Shown: piece after piece, positions 9,648-21,482 of the stretch
Layout: each line of letters opens with the position of its first letter
Position numbering within the stretch: the first letter of the stretch is position 1
Assembly: GCA_030549205.1 (NCBI GenBank)
Contig: JAUKTV010000013.1
Location: 496,001 to 560,000, forward strand
Direction of reading: 5' to 3'
Length of the DNA stretch: 64,000 nucleotides
Source of the DNA: Apiosordaria backusii
Taxonomy: Eukaryota > Ascomycota > Sordariomycetes > Sordariales > Lasiosphaeriaceae
Translations under genes and position numbers: made by a program
Notes under the pieces: generated by a model
The model's database searches: none
What the model was told of the DNA's origin: nothing
Seen by the model: the letters and a program-made list of their open reading frames with translations, nothing else

Positions 9648-12600
9648 AAACTGACTGAATGGGAGATGACTGAGCAAAACCCCAAACCAGAGAGTGTGAA
9701 AATGCAACCAAAGAAGTAAGTAACCACACTCTGTTCCTCACCGGGAAGCCACCCAGCCTATGTTTACAACCCATTGTTTACATCCCCATCCCCCTCCAAC
9801 CCCTGAAACCCCTCTTTCCTCCAAACCCCCTTCCATCAACGCTTCCAAACCCGTGAAACCCGTGACATTCCCCATCAAGTCAAAACTCCATCCAACCAAC
9901 ATCACATGACCACACACCAACCTTCGTCTCTTCCTCCCTACCCTGCTAGATCAGTAGCTACACTATGTGGGTAAGCATCCATCCATCCATACAGTGCCTG
10001 CCATGCTCGCCCCCAGAGCTCACTCACTCACCGCTGTGTTGTGTGGCCGCTTACGGTACGTTCACCAGGCCCCTAGATTCCGCGTTCCTATTCACGCAGA
10101 CCAACCCCCATGATCCTTCATAAAGATCGACAACGACGTTGCAAAGCGTTGCAACCGTTTGCCCCCTCCCCCATCTGTCAGATCCATCCACTAGTGTACA
10201 CTACTGTCTATCCCGGATTGACATCGCCCAAACCAGCAAAAGAACATCCCAGAACAACTCCAGAAAAGGCCCGCCGCACAAGCCGTTGACGCTTTTTGTC
10301 CATCATCACCCCTTTCATCTGTTTTTTTAGTGATGGTACAGTACATACACACTAAGAAGTTACATTAGCTTCGGATGAAACTTCCGAGCCTGGGGCGAGA
10401 TCGTCTCTCTTCCTGGTCTACTGTTGTATCTGAAGTCGAATGGATGTCAATCACTTCCCACTTGTGGATGTGTGGATTCTCGAACGATAATATGACGATG
10501 ACGGCCATACACTAATACACTACCTGGATAGTGTACAGTACATACATCGGCATTTACACTTAGGGGTGGGTTGCGGTCCTTTCCGATGGACCTTTGCCAA
10601 TCTCTCCCTCTCTCAAAAGACCTCAAAGGTCCAGCCCGGGTTTTGCCCTCTGGAGTGTGGTATTGCAATATCGTTTAGTTAACACCCCTAAGTTATCTCA
10701 ATGACCTATGATATCGTCAACACAACCATATTCCACAGTACATAACCTAGTGTATACTGTGATGCTTAGGTCCAGTGTCACACTTGGGCACAAATAATCA
10801 ACAAAAATGCAACCCCCATCCCTTCAACAGCCCACAGCTTACCATCCAAACCCACAGTGATATCGATATCCAAAGAGAATCTCTGTAGATCACCATCGTA
10901 TCAGCTCTCTGTTTAATCTGTACGACGTCAGAGAAACAGATAAATTCAATAAAACCTCTTTTTTGAGGAGGCGTCCAGACCCGTGCAAGCTATGCAGCAT
11001 CCATGTGGAAAAGAAATGTGAGAGAGTGATGTGGATGGGTGTGATGAGAGAGTGGCTGAACAGGAGAAGTGAAGAAAAGCGATTAACCTCACGGCACTGC
11101 CGTGCGGCCAGCGGCGTCACCACCACTGATGATCCACAAGACGACCAAGCCCCATGGAAGTGCATGGACCATGGACCTTTCAAAACCCCTGTCATGTCTC
11201 GGCTGTCGCTGCCCTGCTCACCCCCCGTTTCGCCCCGGCATGCGAGCGCCGATCTGCCGCTCGCCGCCGCTCACTTGCCCTTGGAAATCTTGCTGTTGGC
11301 TTCTGCTGTGTTCACTGGCCTTTGCTTTTTGATGGGTTGACGTTGTGAAGTTGATAGGACTCTGAAGATATCCTCATGGAATGAACACCAAAGTGTGTTG
11401 GACAGAAAGCAGACCACAACGTCCAAATATCTCGATGTTCAGCTCGTCAGAGCGCGAACCTTCGAGTCATATGCTGACCCCCAACCACAAGCTCGTATCC
11501 GGAAACCGAGGACCAGCGGAACAAAGTCCGTCTTGTGATTGAGCGGGGGTGAAATAAACAGGGTTTGGGCTCAAAGAGGCTTGCAGCTGTGGCGTCCGAC
11601 TCAGAGGCATCAAATGCCAGAAATACGGTGAGTTCGACAACAACAAAAGAGTACCCTTTCTCCGTACCCACAGGATGTATGGGCATGCACCTCTTGCATA
11701 GAAGGGCTGGTTGTCCATGCATCAGCGATCTCGCAAGTCCACCCTCTGAGCAACACAAACAAACATCCCCGATATGTAGTTCAGAACCTAATGGGTTTAG
11801 GGCTGGTGTTTGCCAGGTATAAGATCTGTGTTAAGTCTGTCGGCCGCCGGCTTGTCATGTCACTGGATGAGTAAACTGTTTGGACTGGAGAGAAGTCGAT
11901 CAGCATTGTAGTGTAACTCGACATGACAACAAACAGCGATCGTGCTGGTGTGGAAAGCAGAGCACTGGGGAAAAAAATCGGCATGCGTGGGTGTGGCTGG
12001 AGACTCGTCTGGACCCTGCTCTTTCGATCCACAGCGCCCGTGGGGAACCCCCGCTGATCAAGGGAAACTCTTCCCAAGCCAAGCCGTTTTCGACGTTGGC
12101 AGCAGATTATCGAACGATCTTTGCTTTCTTTTCCGCGCTAGGCAGCGGGTCAAGAACCTGGAAAAGTCAGCCACAATTCTCAAGTCCCAACTGGAGCAGC
12201 GGCAGGGGGGCGGCACTGTCGCTGGCCAGAATCTTGATCCCCAGCTCCTCCCCAGCCACCGAGCGAAGAGAAGAAAAAAAAGAACCAAGAAGGGAAATAA
12301 TCAAAGTTGGGAAAAGTGGAGAAATGATCTGCTGTCATGTTGTCCGGGGATGCTGATTGGAGAAAACCGGATTGGCGCTTGTGCAAAGAGATGAGAGGGA
12401 GGTGGAAACAAAGTGAGACATTTCTTGCAACGGTCAGAAAAAAACGGCCGCTGATCTGGCCCAATGGACGTTGAGCCTAGTCCAAACGGGTAACCCATAG
12501 ATGCTTAATCATCAACGTCCCAAACAACAACGCCAACGTCGCCTCTCGAGAGAGTGTGGTTTCTGAATGCTCTCATGATGACCCGTTGGAAATTCAGCTG

Positions 12601-15600
12601 TAAATTTCCTCAAAAGAAAGTGCCGTGAGGGATTACCATCTCCATGGAGAGTGATACCCCGTCTCCGTTTTCCAGAGCCAGCAACTTGTGCTCATCCCTG
12701 CCCACAATGACACTCCCGAAGGTAACAGCGATCATAGGGGGCCCATCCAAGACCACCCAAGTGCCGGTGCGACTCCCGTTTTGGGGAGAGAGGGCTGCGT
12801 TGCGTTGCATCGGGTTGGTTGGGAACAAGAGACAGTGAGTTTCTTCTTTGGATGCAGGTTGGCAGCAGCTGTGTGCTCGGCGTGCAACTTGTTCAGTGGT
12901 AATCAACACGTATTCTTCCGACGTCGGGGTGATACATGGGCGACTGTTCTTCTGGTTTGCTGCCACATGCCCAGACCATCTTTGATGCTGTGGCGCGGGA
13001 TGCAGTGCTGACCTTGCGAGCCCGAGGAAGCTTGCTGATTCGATGCCAGCGGAGGAACGGTGTCGTTGTCAGGGGAAATAGGGGATGGCTGCTAGGCCCT
13101 TCTTGACGGATGGCCCTGCTTTTAACAAGTCCGACGCTTCTGAGTCGACTGCCGTCTTAACTTGGTGGGCGCTACGCCTCTGAGAGTTTTCTGCGCGGAT
13201 TATGGTGACACGAAAAAAAAAAGCCCGTTCCGGAGCTTAAGGATTATCAGCCATTGTCTGTCGCCGACCTTGTCGGGGTAGAAAGACTTAGAAGTCAGAA
13301 GCAGACCAGAAGTTCCATTCTTGTCAGCTTGTCCGCTCAGGCTTGAATCCTGTCCATGGCGCTTCATGTCAGTCGGCGGCAGGGGCTAACCTTTGCTCTC
13401 CCTCGATGACATGACATGTCTGTGCCAGACTGCGCGCTTGTGAGGTTTGCCAGGAGCACGAGAGCGCCAGGTAGGTGCTAAGGAGCATGCAGATGTACGT
13501 CTGCGGGTCTGATGTATTCGATCGCAGGGATCGCTATGGGCAGGCCAAGAGCTCGTGATGCTGAGGAGCCAGCAAGGCGTCGATATGCAGGTGACAGATG
13601 TACGGCAAACAGAAGCCCCTTCAAACAACACATCCTCTCGCCGCTGAGCAGATACCAAGTTTTGCAAAGCATGTATCTGCGCTTCAGCACCAGGATAAGG
13701 GTGAGACTGACCTGGCATACCCCAAGAATCGGATTTGAACGAAACATATGCCGCAGTCTCATTTTTCACCTACATGAGCTTTCACCAACTGTACTCCTGA
13801 TCCTTCCAGCAAGGATGAAGCCGACAGAAGGTCCTGAATGACCCAGAAGATTTAGCGAAGCGCCAGAGCAAAGCCGTGAGAAGGCGTATACACTTCTGAT
13901 GAGCTGGTCATGGTCCAACGGCTAGGACGGCTAGCAGCTTGGGCGAGTGGTGGTTTGGCTATTGAGCTTCCTATTTGGGATTCAATCATGACGGAAGCTC
14001 GGTTCTGTGGCGTTGATAAAAGACTCCCAACGTCACAATATCGAAGACCCAGAGATCGTAATAACCACCCTGATATATGACCGGGGTCAGCAGCCACCGC
14101 CTGCCAGAGCACGATCTCGCCAACCGCCATACTAACGGCCTCGCTTCCCTCTCCTCCAGCTGTAGTGCGTCGGTGACCCGAAAAAGCATTGCCAAGGTAC
14201 GAAATTTCCCTCGAGACCGGATACCACGAGCGACGTTCCGTCTTAGGGTGGCTCGGGGGGCGTAAAGGCGAGGTCAGCATGGGAAAACTTGGTACGAAAT
14301 CTCCGAGACAGAATTTCCCCAGGCAATAGTTCCAGTTGTTTTGAACATCGTAAGGAACTACCGTGAATGTAGTTTGGAAGCGAAGTCTTGTTGAAAAGTC
14401 CTTAACAACCTCATCCTTTGACGCCCTGTCATCGAGACTGCCTCCAGAGCCGTCTGCGCCACAGTGAGTGACAATGTCCGCAGGGTCGGCAACCGATACG
14501 ACGTTCCGTCGTGATTTTGGTCAAGGCCATTATTGGTGCCAAAGCTATCGGTCTTGAGCTGGGGGACTTCACTGGAAAACAAGGTATGTTTGGGCTTCGT
14601 ATCAGAGCTCTATCTGTCATATCTCGCTCAAAAGGTGTCATGCCTGGCGTCTCAAGCAAGAGTTGGGGGCTTGGCGTGCTATTGCTCGTGATAGTCTTGA
14701 GAGCTCTGTCATATCGAATATGGGGAGGGGTTACTGCGGCAAAGTTGTGGTAAATTGCAACTCGCATTCGGTTATGGCGGTACAGGATGGGACGCCACAA
14801 AGTGTGGAATGCATGAAGGGTGCCCACGAATGCTGTGAGAAAGGCTGATAGGCTACGTACTCCGTGCCCGCACCATGAGAATTTTCAAAGTTTGCCAGAG
14901 GTTTGGTACTGGGAGATCGATAATAACACCCTGGGCAGATGCAGGGCTGCCAGGTCGTGCGCCAAACCAGATTGGGTAGCAGTCCGGGCTGAAGGAGTGA
15001 GAAGCTTGTGGAGGACCAAGTGAACGTTGCACTTGCTGATTTCCCCGTTGCTGTCCACCTCCCATCAAGCTCAAGTCAGCATGGGTACCATGCTGATCGA
15101 CGTGGGAAGCCGAAGATCATAGCGATAACCTCCAACAACCTTCGAGCAGTCTTCTGCATGCCGGGTGAGCTTCTTGTGACGGAGCTGCATCCGTGACTGG
15201 TAGAAGCACCTCTGATTCTTGGTGTAGTCGTCATTAGTGGCGGTACACTCTCATTGCCTGGTTGCATCACTGCTGCGTCTTCGCTCAATGTCTCAAGTGA
15301 GGAAGCACCAGAACTAATTTATCTGCAGTCTGGGCATTGCCAAACATTGGTGATCTCGTGAAAAGACCAACCGTGGTGTCAACATGGTTTTCAACCTGGA
15401 TCTGACATAGGAATGATGACTGCAATGGCTCGACTTTCAGGCTCTGGTACATCAAGGTATGCTGTTTCCCGGTACGGGTCGTTGAGTTGAAACCCAGCGA
15501 CTTGTATCCACTAAAGAAGGAGCCTGAAAAAAGCATGACAAAGCCTTTGGTTACCTACGGAGCATGCCTGGATCGATCGTTGATGCAGTGGTGGTGGCTT

Positions 15601-18600
15601 GGCTCATGGTAAAAGACGGTGACCACTAGATCTATCGCCCCGAGAAGTCCAGAACTGGTGCTCTGTTCCGCAGAGCGAAGCGATGTAATTTTGACTCTGA
15701 AAAAGGCAAGCGAAGATGGAGACTGCGGTAGAGGGGTCCATCCTGTGATATCTGGCGTCTTCGTTTGGCAACCAAATGTGCGGTGTGATGGCGAGAGCAC
15801 CGGCAACGTCCACTATCGATTCGGAGGCAGGCACCACGAGAACAAGGCTGCCGGAGAGAGGAAACGAAACAACGGTAGACCTGGCATGCTCCAGACGCCT
15901 GTGTTGCATCGCCCCGAACAGCGGACAATCAAGCCAGCGATCCAGCCATCCTCATGACGACGGGATGGTGGTGTTGTGGCCAAAAGAGGAAGCTGGTTAA
16001 GGGCCATGACGACGGTATGCGAGGGCAGCGTGGCATATTCCCCGAGCCCAGAAACGTCGAAAACGCTCGTCGATCATCAACCTTTCCTAAACAGGCACCA
16101 ATGCCTTTGAGTTGCTCTAAGCGAGGGGCACTAAGACGAACGCCACGTCGATCTGCCCGCAAGTCGGATAATATCCGCTTGGGAACCGGTATTGCTCGCA
16201 GGGGGAGCAGAGGCTCGCGTGTGACGTTGGACGGTCCATCTGGCTGGAGCTGGAGCACAGCTTGGGCACACGCCAGGGAACGCTGGATGTAACCCCGCTG
16301 TGGAAGAAGTGCTGGAGAGCCTGGTATATAGCAGCCATCATATAGGCGGGCAATCAAAGAGCGCCCGAAGTACCACCGCTCCTCACCACACAGCAGCAGC
16401 AAACTCCAGCCCATTACCACAAAAGCGAGGGCGGCGGGCGGTAGGATCGTGTCAATACTCCAGCGGCTGGGACGCGATTCCCACGACACCACAGCGAAGT
16501 CACAGGGCGCTGCTCGCTGGGGGTCTGGCAATATGGGCTGGGTTTCCGTTTACGGTTGTCCATGATCGAATCCGTCAAGTTTGACGTAGTGTAGGATCGC
16601 CGCCTTTGAAAAGTCCGGGACGCTAATATCAAACATCAATAAAGTGATGATGAAAGACGACGACTTCACCAACCGAGCTGCTGGCGAGGCCGGACCGCTC
16701 CCACCATCCATCATCGTAAATAAACCAAGCCTCGGCGCGGGGGGCGGATAGAAGTGTAAAGATTAAAGAATGACAACAGAGCATGGGGGTTAAGGTTCCG
16801 TGCCGCAAGTTGCAGCAGAGTTGGCCGGCGCGGTGGCCTGGAACTCGGATGTCCAAGTGTGGAGGTTTAGCGGGCGTTGGAGGAATCTAGCGGCCGTTTG
16901 TGGGACCTCTCTGGCCGGGGTTGTCGGCCGGTCGGGGCGGGTACCGGCTCCGCACCGTCTCACCCCACCGCCGACCGCTATCCCGGCGGCGAAGCTCCCG
17001 GAGAGAGGGTTCAAGATCAGATGCAAAGATGTCAAAAAGCGGGGAGACGGCGGGAGTGTAGATGGGATGAAGAGGCACAGCAGCTAAAGCTCTGGTGCCG
17101 CAGTGTCGGGAACACATCGTTCAATTTACACATGAGCATCACAAATGGGAAAGAAGACCTCCCTGGACTCGACGAACTGTGGCTGAAAAATTAAGGTTCA
17201 GGCTTCCGTCAGATGTGGGGAACGGTTGAACCACAGTGACGTGACGTGACACATCATGTTCGTTGTCTCAGAAGGCACGACGACAGCTTGTTTGCAAACT
17301 GTATTCCACCTCTGAAGGCATATCGAAAAGTGCACTTGCAGAGAAGAGCCCCTGGACCCAAGTCTGTTTTGAAGCTTCCGGAAAGCCATGTGTCCGGTGC
17401 CTCGCCAAGCTGCTGCCCGAAACACGGATTCTCGTCGAATGCTACCTACTGAGCAACCCCGCGGCATCACCTGCTCACATCTCTTGTGATGCCCGGATCG
17501 AAACATCAAGAGACCATAGCGCCAAACTGCCACGAGGTTCATGATCGGGGGTGGCTGCAGTTGTCGAGGGGCGGTGCTTGAGTGTCATCCCAAGTTTTGT
17601 AGGCTACCATCGACGTTTTGAAGGCTACCATCGACGAGCTCAAAGCCCAAGCGCCCACAGAGGGGTCGTTGACAGACTGCCAGCGCTACCCTCGGAAACT
17701 TCATCCCGTCATCATGCCTTTGGTCGCCCTGCAGGAAAGCCTCAGGTGTGGCACGACAGGCCCATCATCTGTCCCATTGTGCCTATTCTGGCCAACCCCA
17801 TAGCCCAAAGCGTGTACCAAGCGTCCCAAGAGGTGCACCGAGCACTCCAGTACCGGATTTTCAACAAAGTGCGGAAGATCCGTCTGTCATCGGCCCCTGT
17901 TGCATACCAGACACGACACAGTCAGTGGCAGACAGACAGGTAGAGCGAGGGTCCAGACAGTTCACAGGGCTCGCTTCCGCTGGCGATCAAGGACCCCTGA
18001 CGTCCGATGCGAATATCGGCTTGATGCCAAAAGCTATCGCCATTACCGACTTCAAAGGATCTCTCGAGATTAGCATTTGTTTCTGGAAATCCCCCGACAT
18101 CTCTTTAAGAAACATGCTCCAAGCTCCAAGCTGGGGTGCCTGTGCCAGGGCCACTCCCTGCGTCGCTCTTGTTCAGCCCATATCATACCGTCTCTATAGG
18201 ACGACTGGTATCGACAAAGAACTGACTGAAACCTACTACTGCATGACTCTCTACGACTCATACGGGACGTAGTAACCAACATGCTGTTAGACGGACAGGT
18301 CCAGCAAGCGATGGCAACAGTCGTATCCAAATACAACAATACGCGAAACAAAAAGGCTCTGATTGTCGGCATGCACCCCAAAGATCTGCTCTGCTGTGCC
18401 TGTAGGGCCACAGATCATGGTTGCCGAGATGTCCAAAACGTTTGGTTCTTGGGAATGCCCCTGCATGACCGCTTCCGTTCCGGACTGGAGTCTGGACCTC
18501 TGTCTGCGAAGCTGTGTGCCCATCTTGATGGCAAGATGCGGTCTGATGGTATGTACTGGCTCTGCAACACCGTTCCACTGAGCACATTAATTGCTGCTAG

Positions 18601-20411
18601 TCTCGATCTGAGAAACCGAAGCCTGGTACGTAGTCAGAGAACGAAGGTTCAAGATTTTCGTTGTTGCACAACCGGAACAGCAGGGCCAGCAGCAGAGAAT
18701 CAATGAGTGCCAGATCGCTCACACACGATATGATCTTCCGCAACGGCTCTTGTACAGGTTCTGGAACGCGGGCGATAAGCATCACGATGTGCACAGCGGC
18801 CGAAGCGAATCATAACAGACTGGTGTTTCGAGAGGCTGCTGACATGGCGGTAACGACGAACGGCATAAGATCACCTTGAGAATCCGGTCGCAGTACAAGC
18901 TTAGGCACAAGATTCCGGAGTCGTTGCTCGTCTCAAGTTTCGCGCGTCCGGGCTCAGGGGCCAGTCTCCCAAACGCCCAAGCGTCCGTGACAGACCGGGG
19001 TATTCGGTACGTACTTGAACATCATCAACAGCCAAGCATTGGGGCCGGCTGCAGCTCCTGTTTGGGATAGTGCGCCGCGGGCTCTGCAGGATGCACGAGC
19101 CCAGAGAAATGGGAGTGGGAAGCGGGAGCAGTGAAGAAAGATACGGTCCCCTTTGGGTTAGCTCGGGGAAGCATCCACGCCACAGAAGGTGTGCACCGCT
19201 TTCCGCTCTTTGGGCTGCCATGCCACCCTCCTCGAAGGATTTGTCGGGTCGGTACGAAGCATTCAGCTTGTCAGCAGAGCAGAGGTTGAGGTCTGGAATA
19301 ATTACACATTTCACCCATGAACTACAAACTTCGGAGTGCATAACAGAACACTGGTTTCGTCAGTCGAATGGCCAGTCTCTGTGCATGAGCCTCAGACGTT
19401 TGGACTCGGCAGATCAATGGCAATCATATCAGTCAGGTCCCTCCAGGGACCTTCCGACCCGTTGCTTGTGTAGCGCCTGGCTGGCAGTTTGGTACTGTAG
19501 AAAAAAAGACAGCCACTCATAGCCGACCTTGGGTAACGACGGCACATACACAATGGGAAACATGTAGGTCAGGTACCTACGGGACCTGGACATGTTAGCA
19601 GACAGGACCTTGACAGTAAATCCTGAAGAAGTGACCAGAAGGACTTTGTTTACAGGATAGAATACTGTTCCGTCTTGTGGGTGACAACGATAGGCTCAGA
19701 CACCATCCAGCGCCAAATGCACTGTTGAGGCAGTCAGAGCCCCGTACGCACATATAACAGGAGGCGTTATAACTCTATGGAATTGGACGGATGGGATGCG
19801 CGGGTGACATACTCTGAAGGGTATCAAGCATTTCGAGTCTGAGGTACGTACCGGACTGGGGGTCCTGGCGACAACGGGGGAGACCCCTCTGATCATCATC
19901 GGCCCCATGGCCCTGATCCCTGGCCTGGCACAGCACCCCAAGGCCGACCCACACACTTTGTGACAACACTCACTGGCCGCCTTGGTCCGGGGATCAACTT
20001 GTGGATGCTTGTGGATTTGCGCTTGATCATTCATACAGTCTCCATGGATGTACCGCCGGGAGATCTGACGGTACAAAACACCCTGCCCTCCCCATCCCGA
20101 CGTCAACAAGCTTCTGCTGTGATGCACATACTTAAACCGGCCCACCCCCCTCTGACACCCGGATTGCCGACTGACTTGGAAATCCTGATCTTGATATCAT
20201 ACCATCACATCACTTGTTGTCGACGCACAGAATAAGAACAATATATCCAGCTGGCACTCGATACTCGACGTCCTCGATCACTCTCCACATCCACAGCAGA
20301 GCAGCAGAGGAACAGTTGATCAAAGCTTTGAAGCTTCAGGTTGCGACGAACAAGAGCTCGCTCCTTCCTTCCCCGCCAACAAGGGATAATTTTTCCGCAT
20401 CAGAAACAAAA
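9648..20411. other. Gene-poor region upstream of the C2H2 factor
   Basis: About 10.8 kb in which I can support no protein gene on either strand. The open frames are short (under 160 codons apart from one near 200), many lack ATG starts, and none shows recognisable domains or intron-joined coding segments. Base composition looks ordinary, not the AT-rich state of RIP-mutated repeats. Notable contents are repeated GTACA-type motifs at 10190-10762, a 21-bp tandem duplication at 17594-17635, and the last few hundred bases before 20412, which are probably promoter and leader of the C2H2 gene with short upstream ATGs (for example 20047 and 20122). Confidence 0.55.
17594..17635. repeat. 21-bp tandem duplication
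   Basis: A 21-bp unit (GTTTTGTAGGCTACCATCGA plus C) occurs twice head to tail at 17594-17614 and 17615-17635, with one mismatch. It lies in the gene-poor region and has no visible function. Confidence 0.8.
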
Positions 20412-21482
20412 ATGGCAGCCACGATGGTCACCACTCAGTACGCTGCACCTCAGCAGAACATTCACTATGGATACATTCCTCCACCATCACCACCAATGGA
20501 CGACAGCTCGAGGTGCTCGTTGCCTTCCATCTCCAATCTTTTGGGACTTGCCGACCAAGGGTCTCCCACCGCCGAGACACACGCTCAGGCTCAACAACAG
20601 CAGCAGCAACAGCAGCAACAACAGCAGCAACAGCAGCAACAATGTATGGACTTTGGCAGCACGACTGCATGGAACCCGGTGCTAACAAAATCCCCAGCCC
20701 AATCGTCGTCCTCCAAGTCCGACACCAGGCCCAACTCCTCCCACTATGGCAACCCGGCTCTGAGGTCGGTTCTCCCACCGAGCCCTCCCATGTCTTCGGA
20801 TGCGTCGTTTGAGGGATACAACTCGCCCCCAACAAGATCGGCCAGCCAGGTTTCCAATGGTTCCAACTACTACTTCGAGACCACCCCACCACTGGGTCAA
20901 ATGGATGCTGGCCCTCAGCCGATGGCGGCTGCTGCCCCGAGAGTTTCGGTCCAGCCTTCAGCATACCAACCGCACTTTGCCGCACCATCATATATCAGCC
21001 AACCCGCCATTCCCGCCTACTATCCCGCTGCCGCTCCCCCTCCTCCTCAGATGTCGGGCCTCTACTTCCAGCGGCCTCTTCCTCAGGTAGGTTTCTTCTC
21101 TGTACAGCCCAACTCAACGCCCTCAAGACTAACAAAAGTGCAGGCTTTCCCTCCCCCATTGTCCATGACGCTTGCGCCTGCCGGTGCGAACCCATGGCAA
21201 CATCACCACTACATTGCCCCGTCTTCGGCTGCTTCGTTCCCCCAGAGCCAAGACCGGTACATCTGCCCAACCTGCAACAAGGCCTTCTCCCGTCCCAGCT
21301 CCCTCCGCATCCACAGCCACTCCCACACCGGTGAGAAGCCCTTCAAGTGCCCGGTAGCCGGCTGTGGCAAGGCCTTCAGCGTCCGAAGCAACATGAAACG
21401 TCACGAGCGCGGTTGCCACAACTATGACAGCAGCAGCAGCAGCAGTAGCAGCAGCAACAGCAGCACCGCTAGCCGGTCATAG
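20412..21482 (+). CDS. Two-finger C2H2 zinc-finger transcription factor
   Basis: Probably a nuclear DNA-binding regulator. The ATG at 20412 (CAAAAATGGCA) is the first in-frame ATG and fits a fungal start context; the frame is open back to 20214 but has no other ATG. Exons are 20412-21086 and 21144-21482, giving 337 residues; the 57-nt intron (GTAGGT...TGCAG with a CTAAC site) is a multiple of three and stop-free. The N-terminus carries PPPSPPMDD and CSLPSISNLLGLAD, then a poly-Gln tract (about 60-77). Two C-terminal fingers (about 270-320) read CPTCNKAFSRPSSL..HSHSH and CPVAGCGKAFSVRSNMKRH, the second ending H-x4-H, followed by a poly-Ser tail. The finger pair and the PSISNLLG block resemble Neurospora CSP-1-type repressors or FlbC-type factors. 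I cannot choose between them, so no symbol is given. It stands alone in about 20 kb of gene-poor DNA. Confidence 0.88.
   Translation: MAATMVTTQYAAPQQNIHYGYIPPPSPPMDDSSRCSLPSISNLLGLADQGSPTAETHAQAQQQQQQQQQQQQQQQQQCMDFGSTTAWNPVLTKSPAQSSSSKSDTRPNSSHYGNPALRSVLPPSPPMSSDASFEGYNSPPTRSASQVSNGSNYYFETTPPLGQMDAGPQPMAAAAPRVSVQPSAYQPHFAAPSYISQPAIPAYYPAAAPPPPQMSGLYFQRPLPQVGFFSVQPNSTPSRLTKVQAFPPPLSMTLAPAGANPWQHHHYIAPSSAASFPQSQDRYICPTCNKAFSRPSSLRIHSHSHTGEKPFKCPVAGCGKAFSVRSNMKRHERGCHNYDSSSSSSSSSNSSTASRS
20592..20642 (+). repeat. CAA/CAG repeat encoding poly-Gln
   Basis: An imperfect run of CAA and CAG codons inside the C2H2 gene codes for about 17 glutamines. Such tracts are often length-variable between strains and are common in fungal transcription factors. 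Confidence 0.9.

Noticed and set aside
9065..9727. Minus-strand open frame of 220 codons with SLTQ repeats
   Set aside because: The repeats come from the 12-bp minisatellite, and the rest shows no protein-like pattern.
15929..16531. Minus-strand open frame of 200 codons in the gene-poor region
   Set aside because: Overlapped by equally long frames on the other strand, no domain, no splice-linked continuation.
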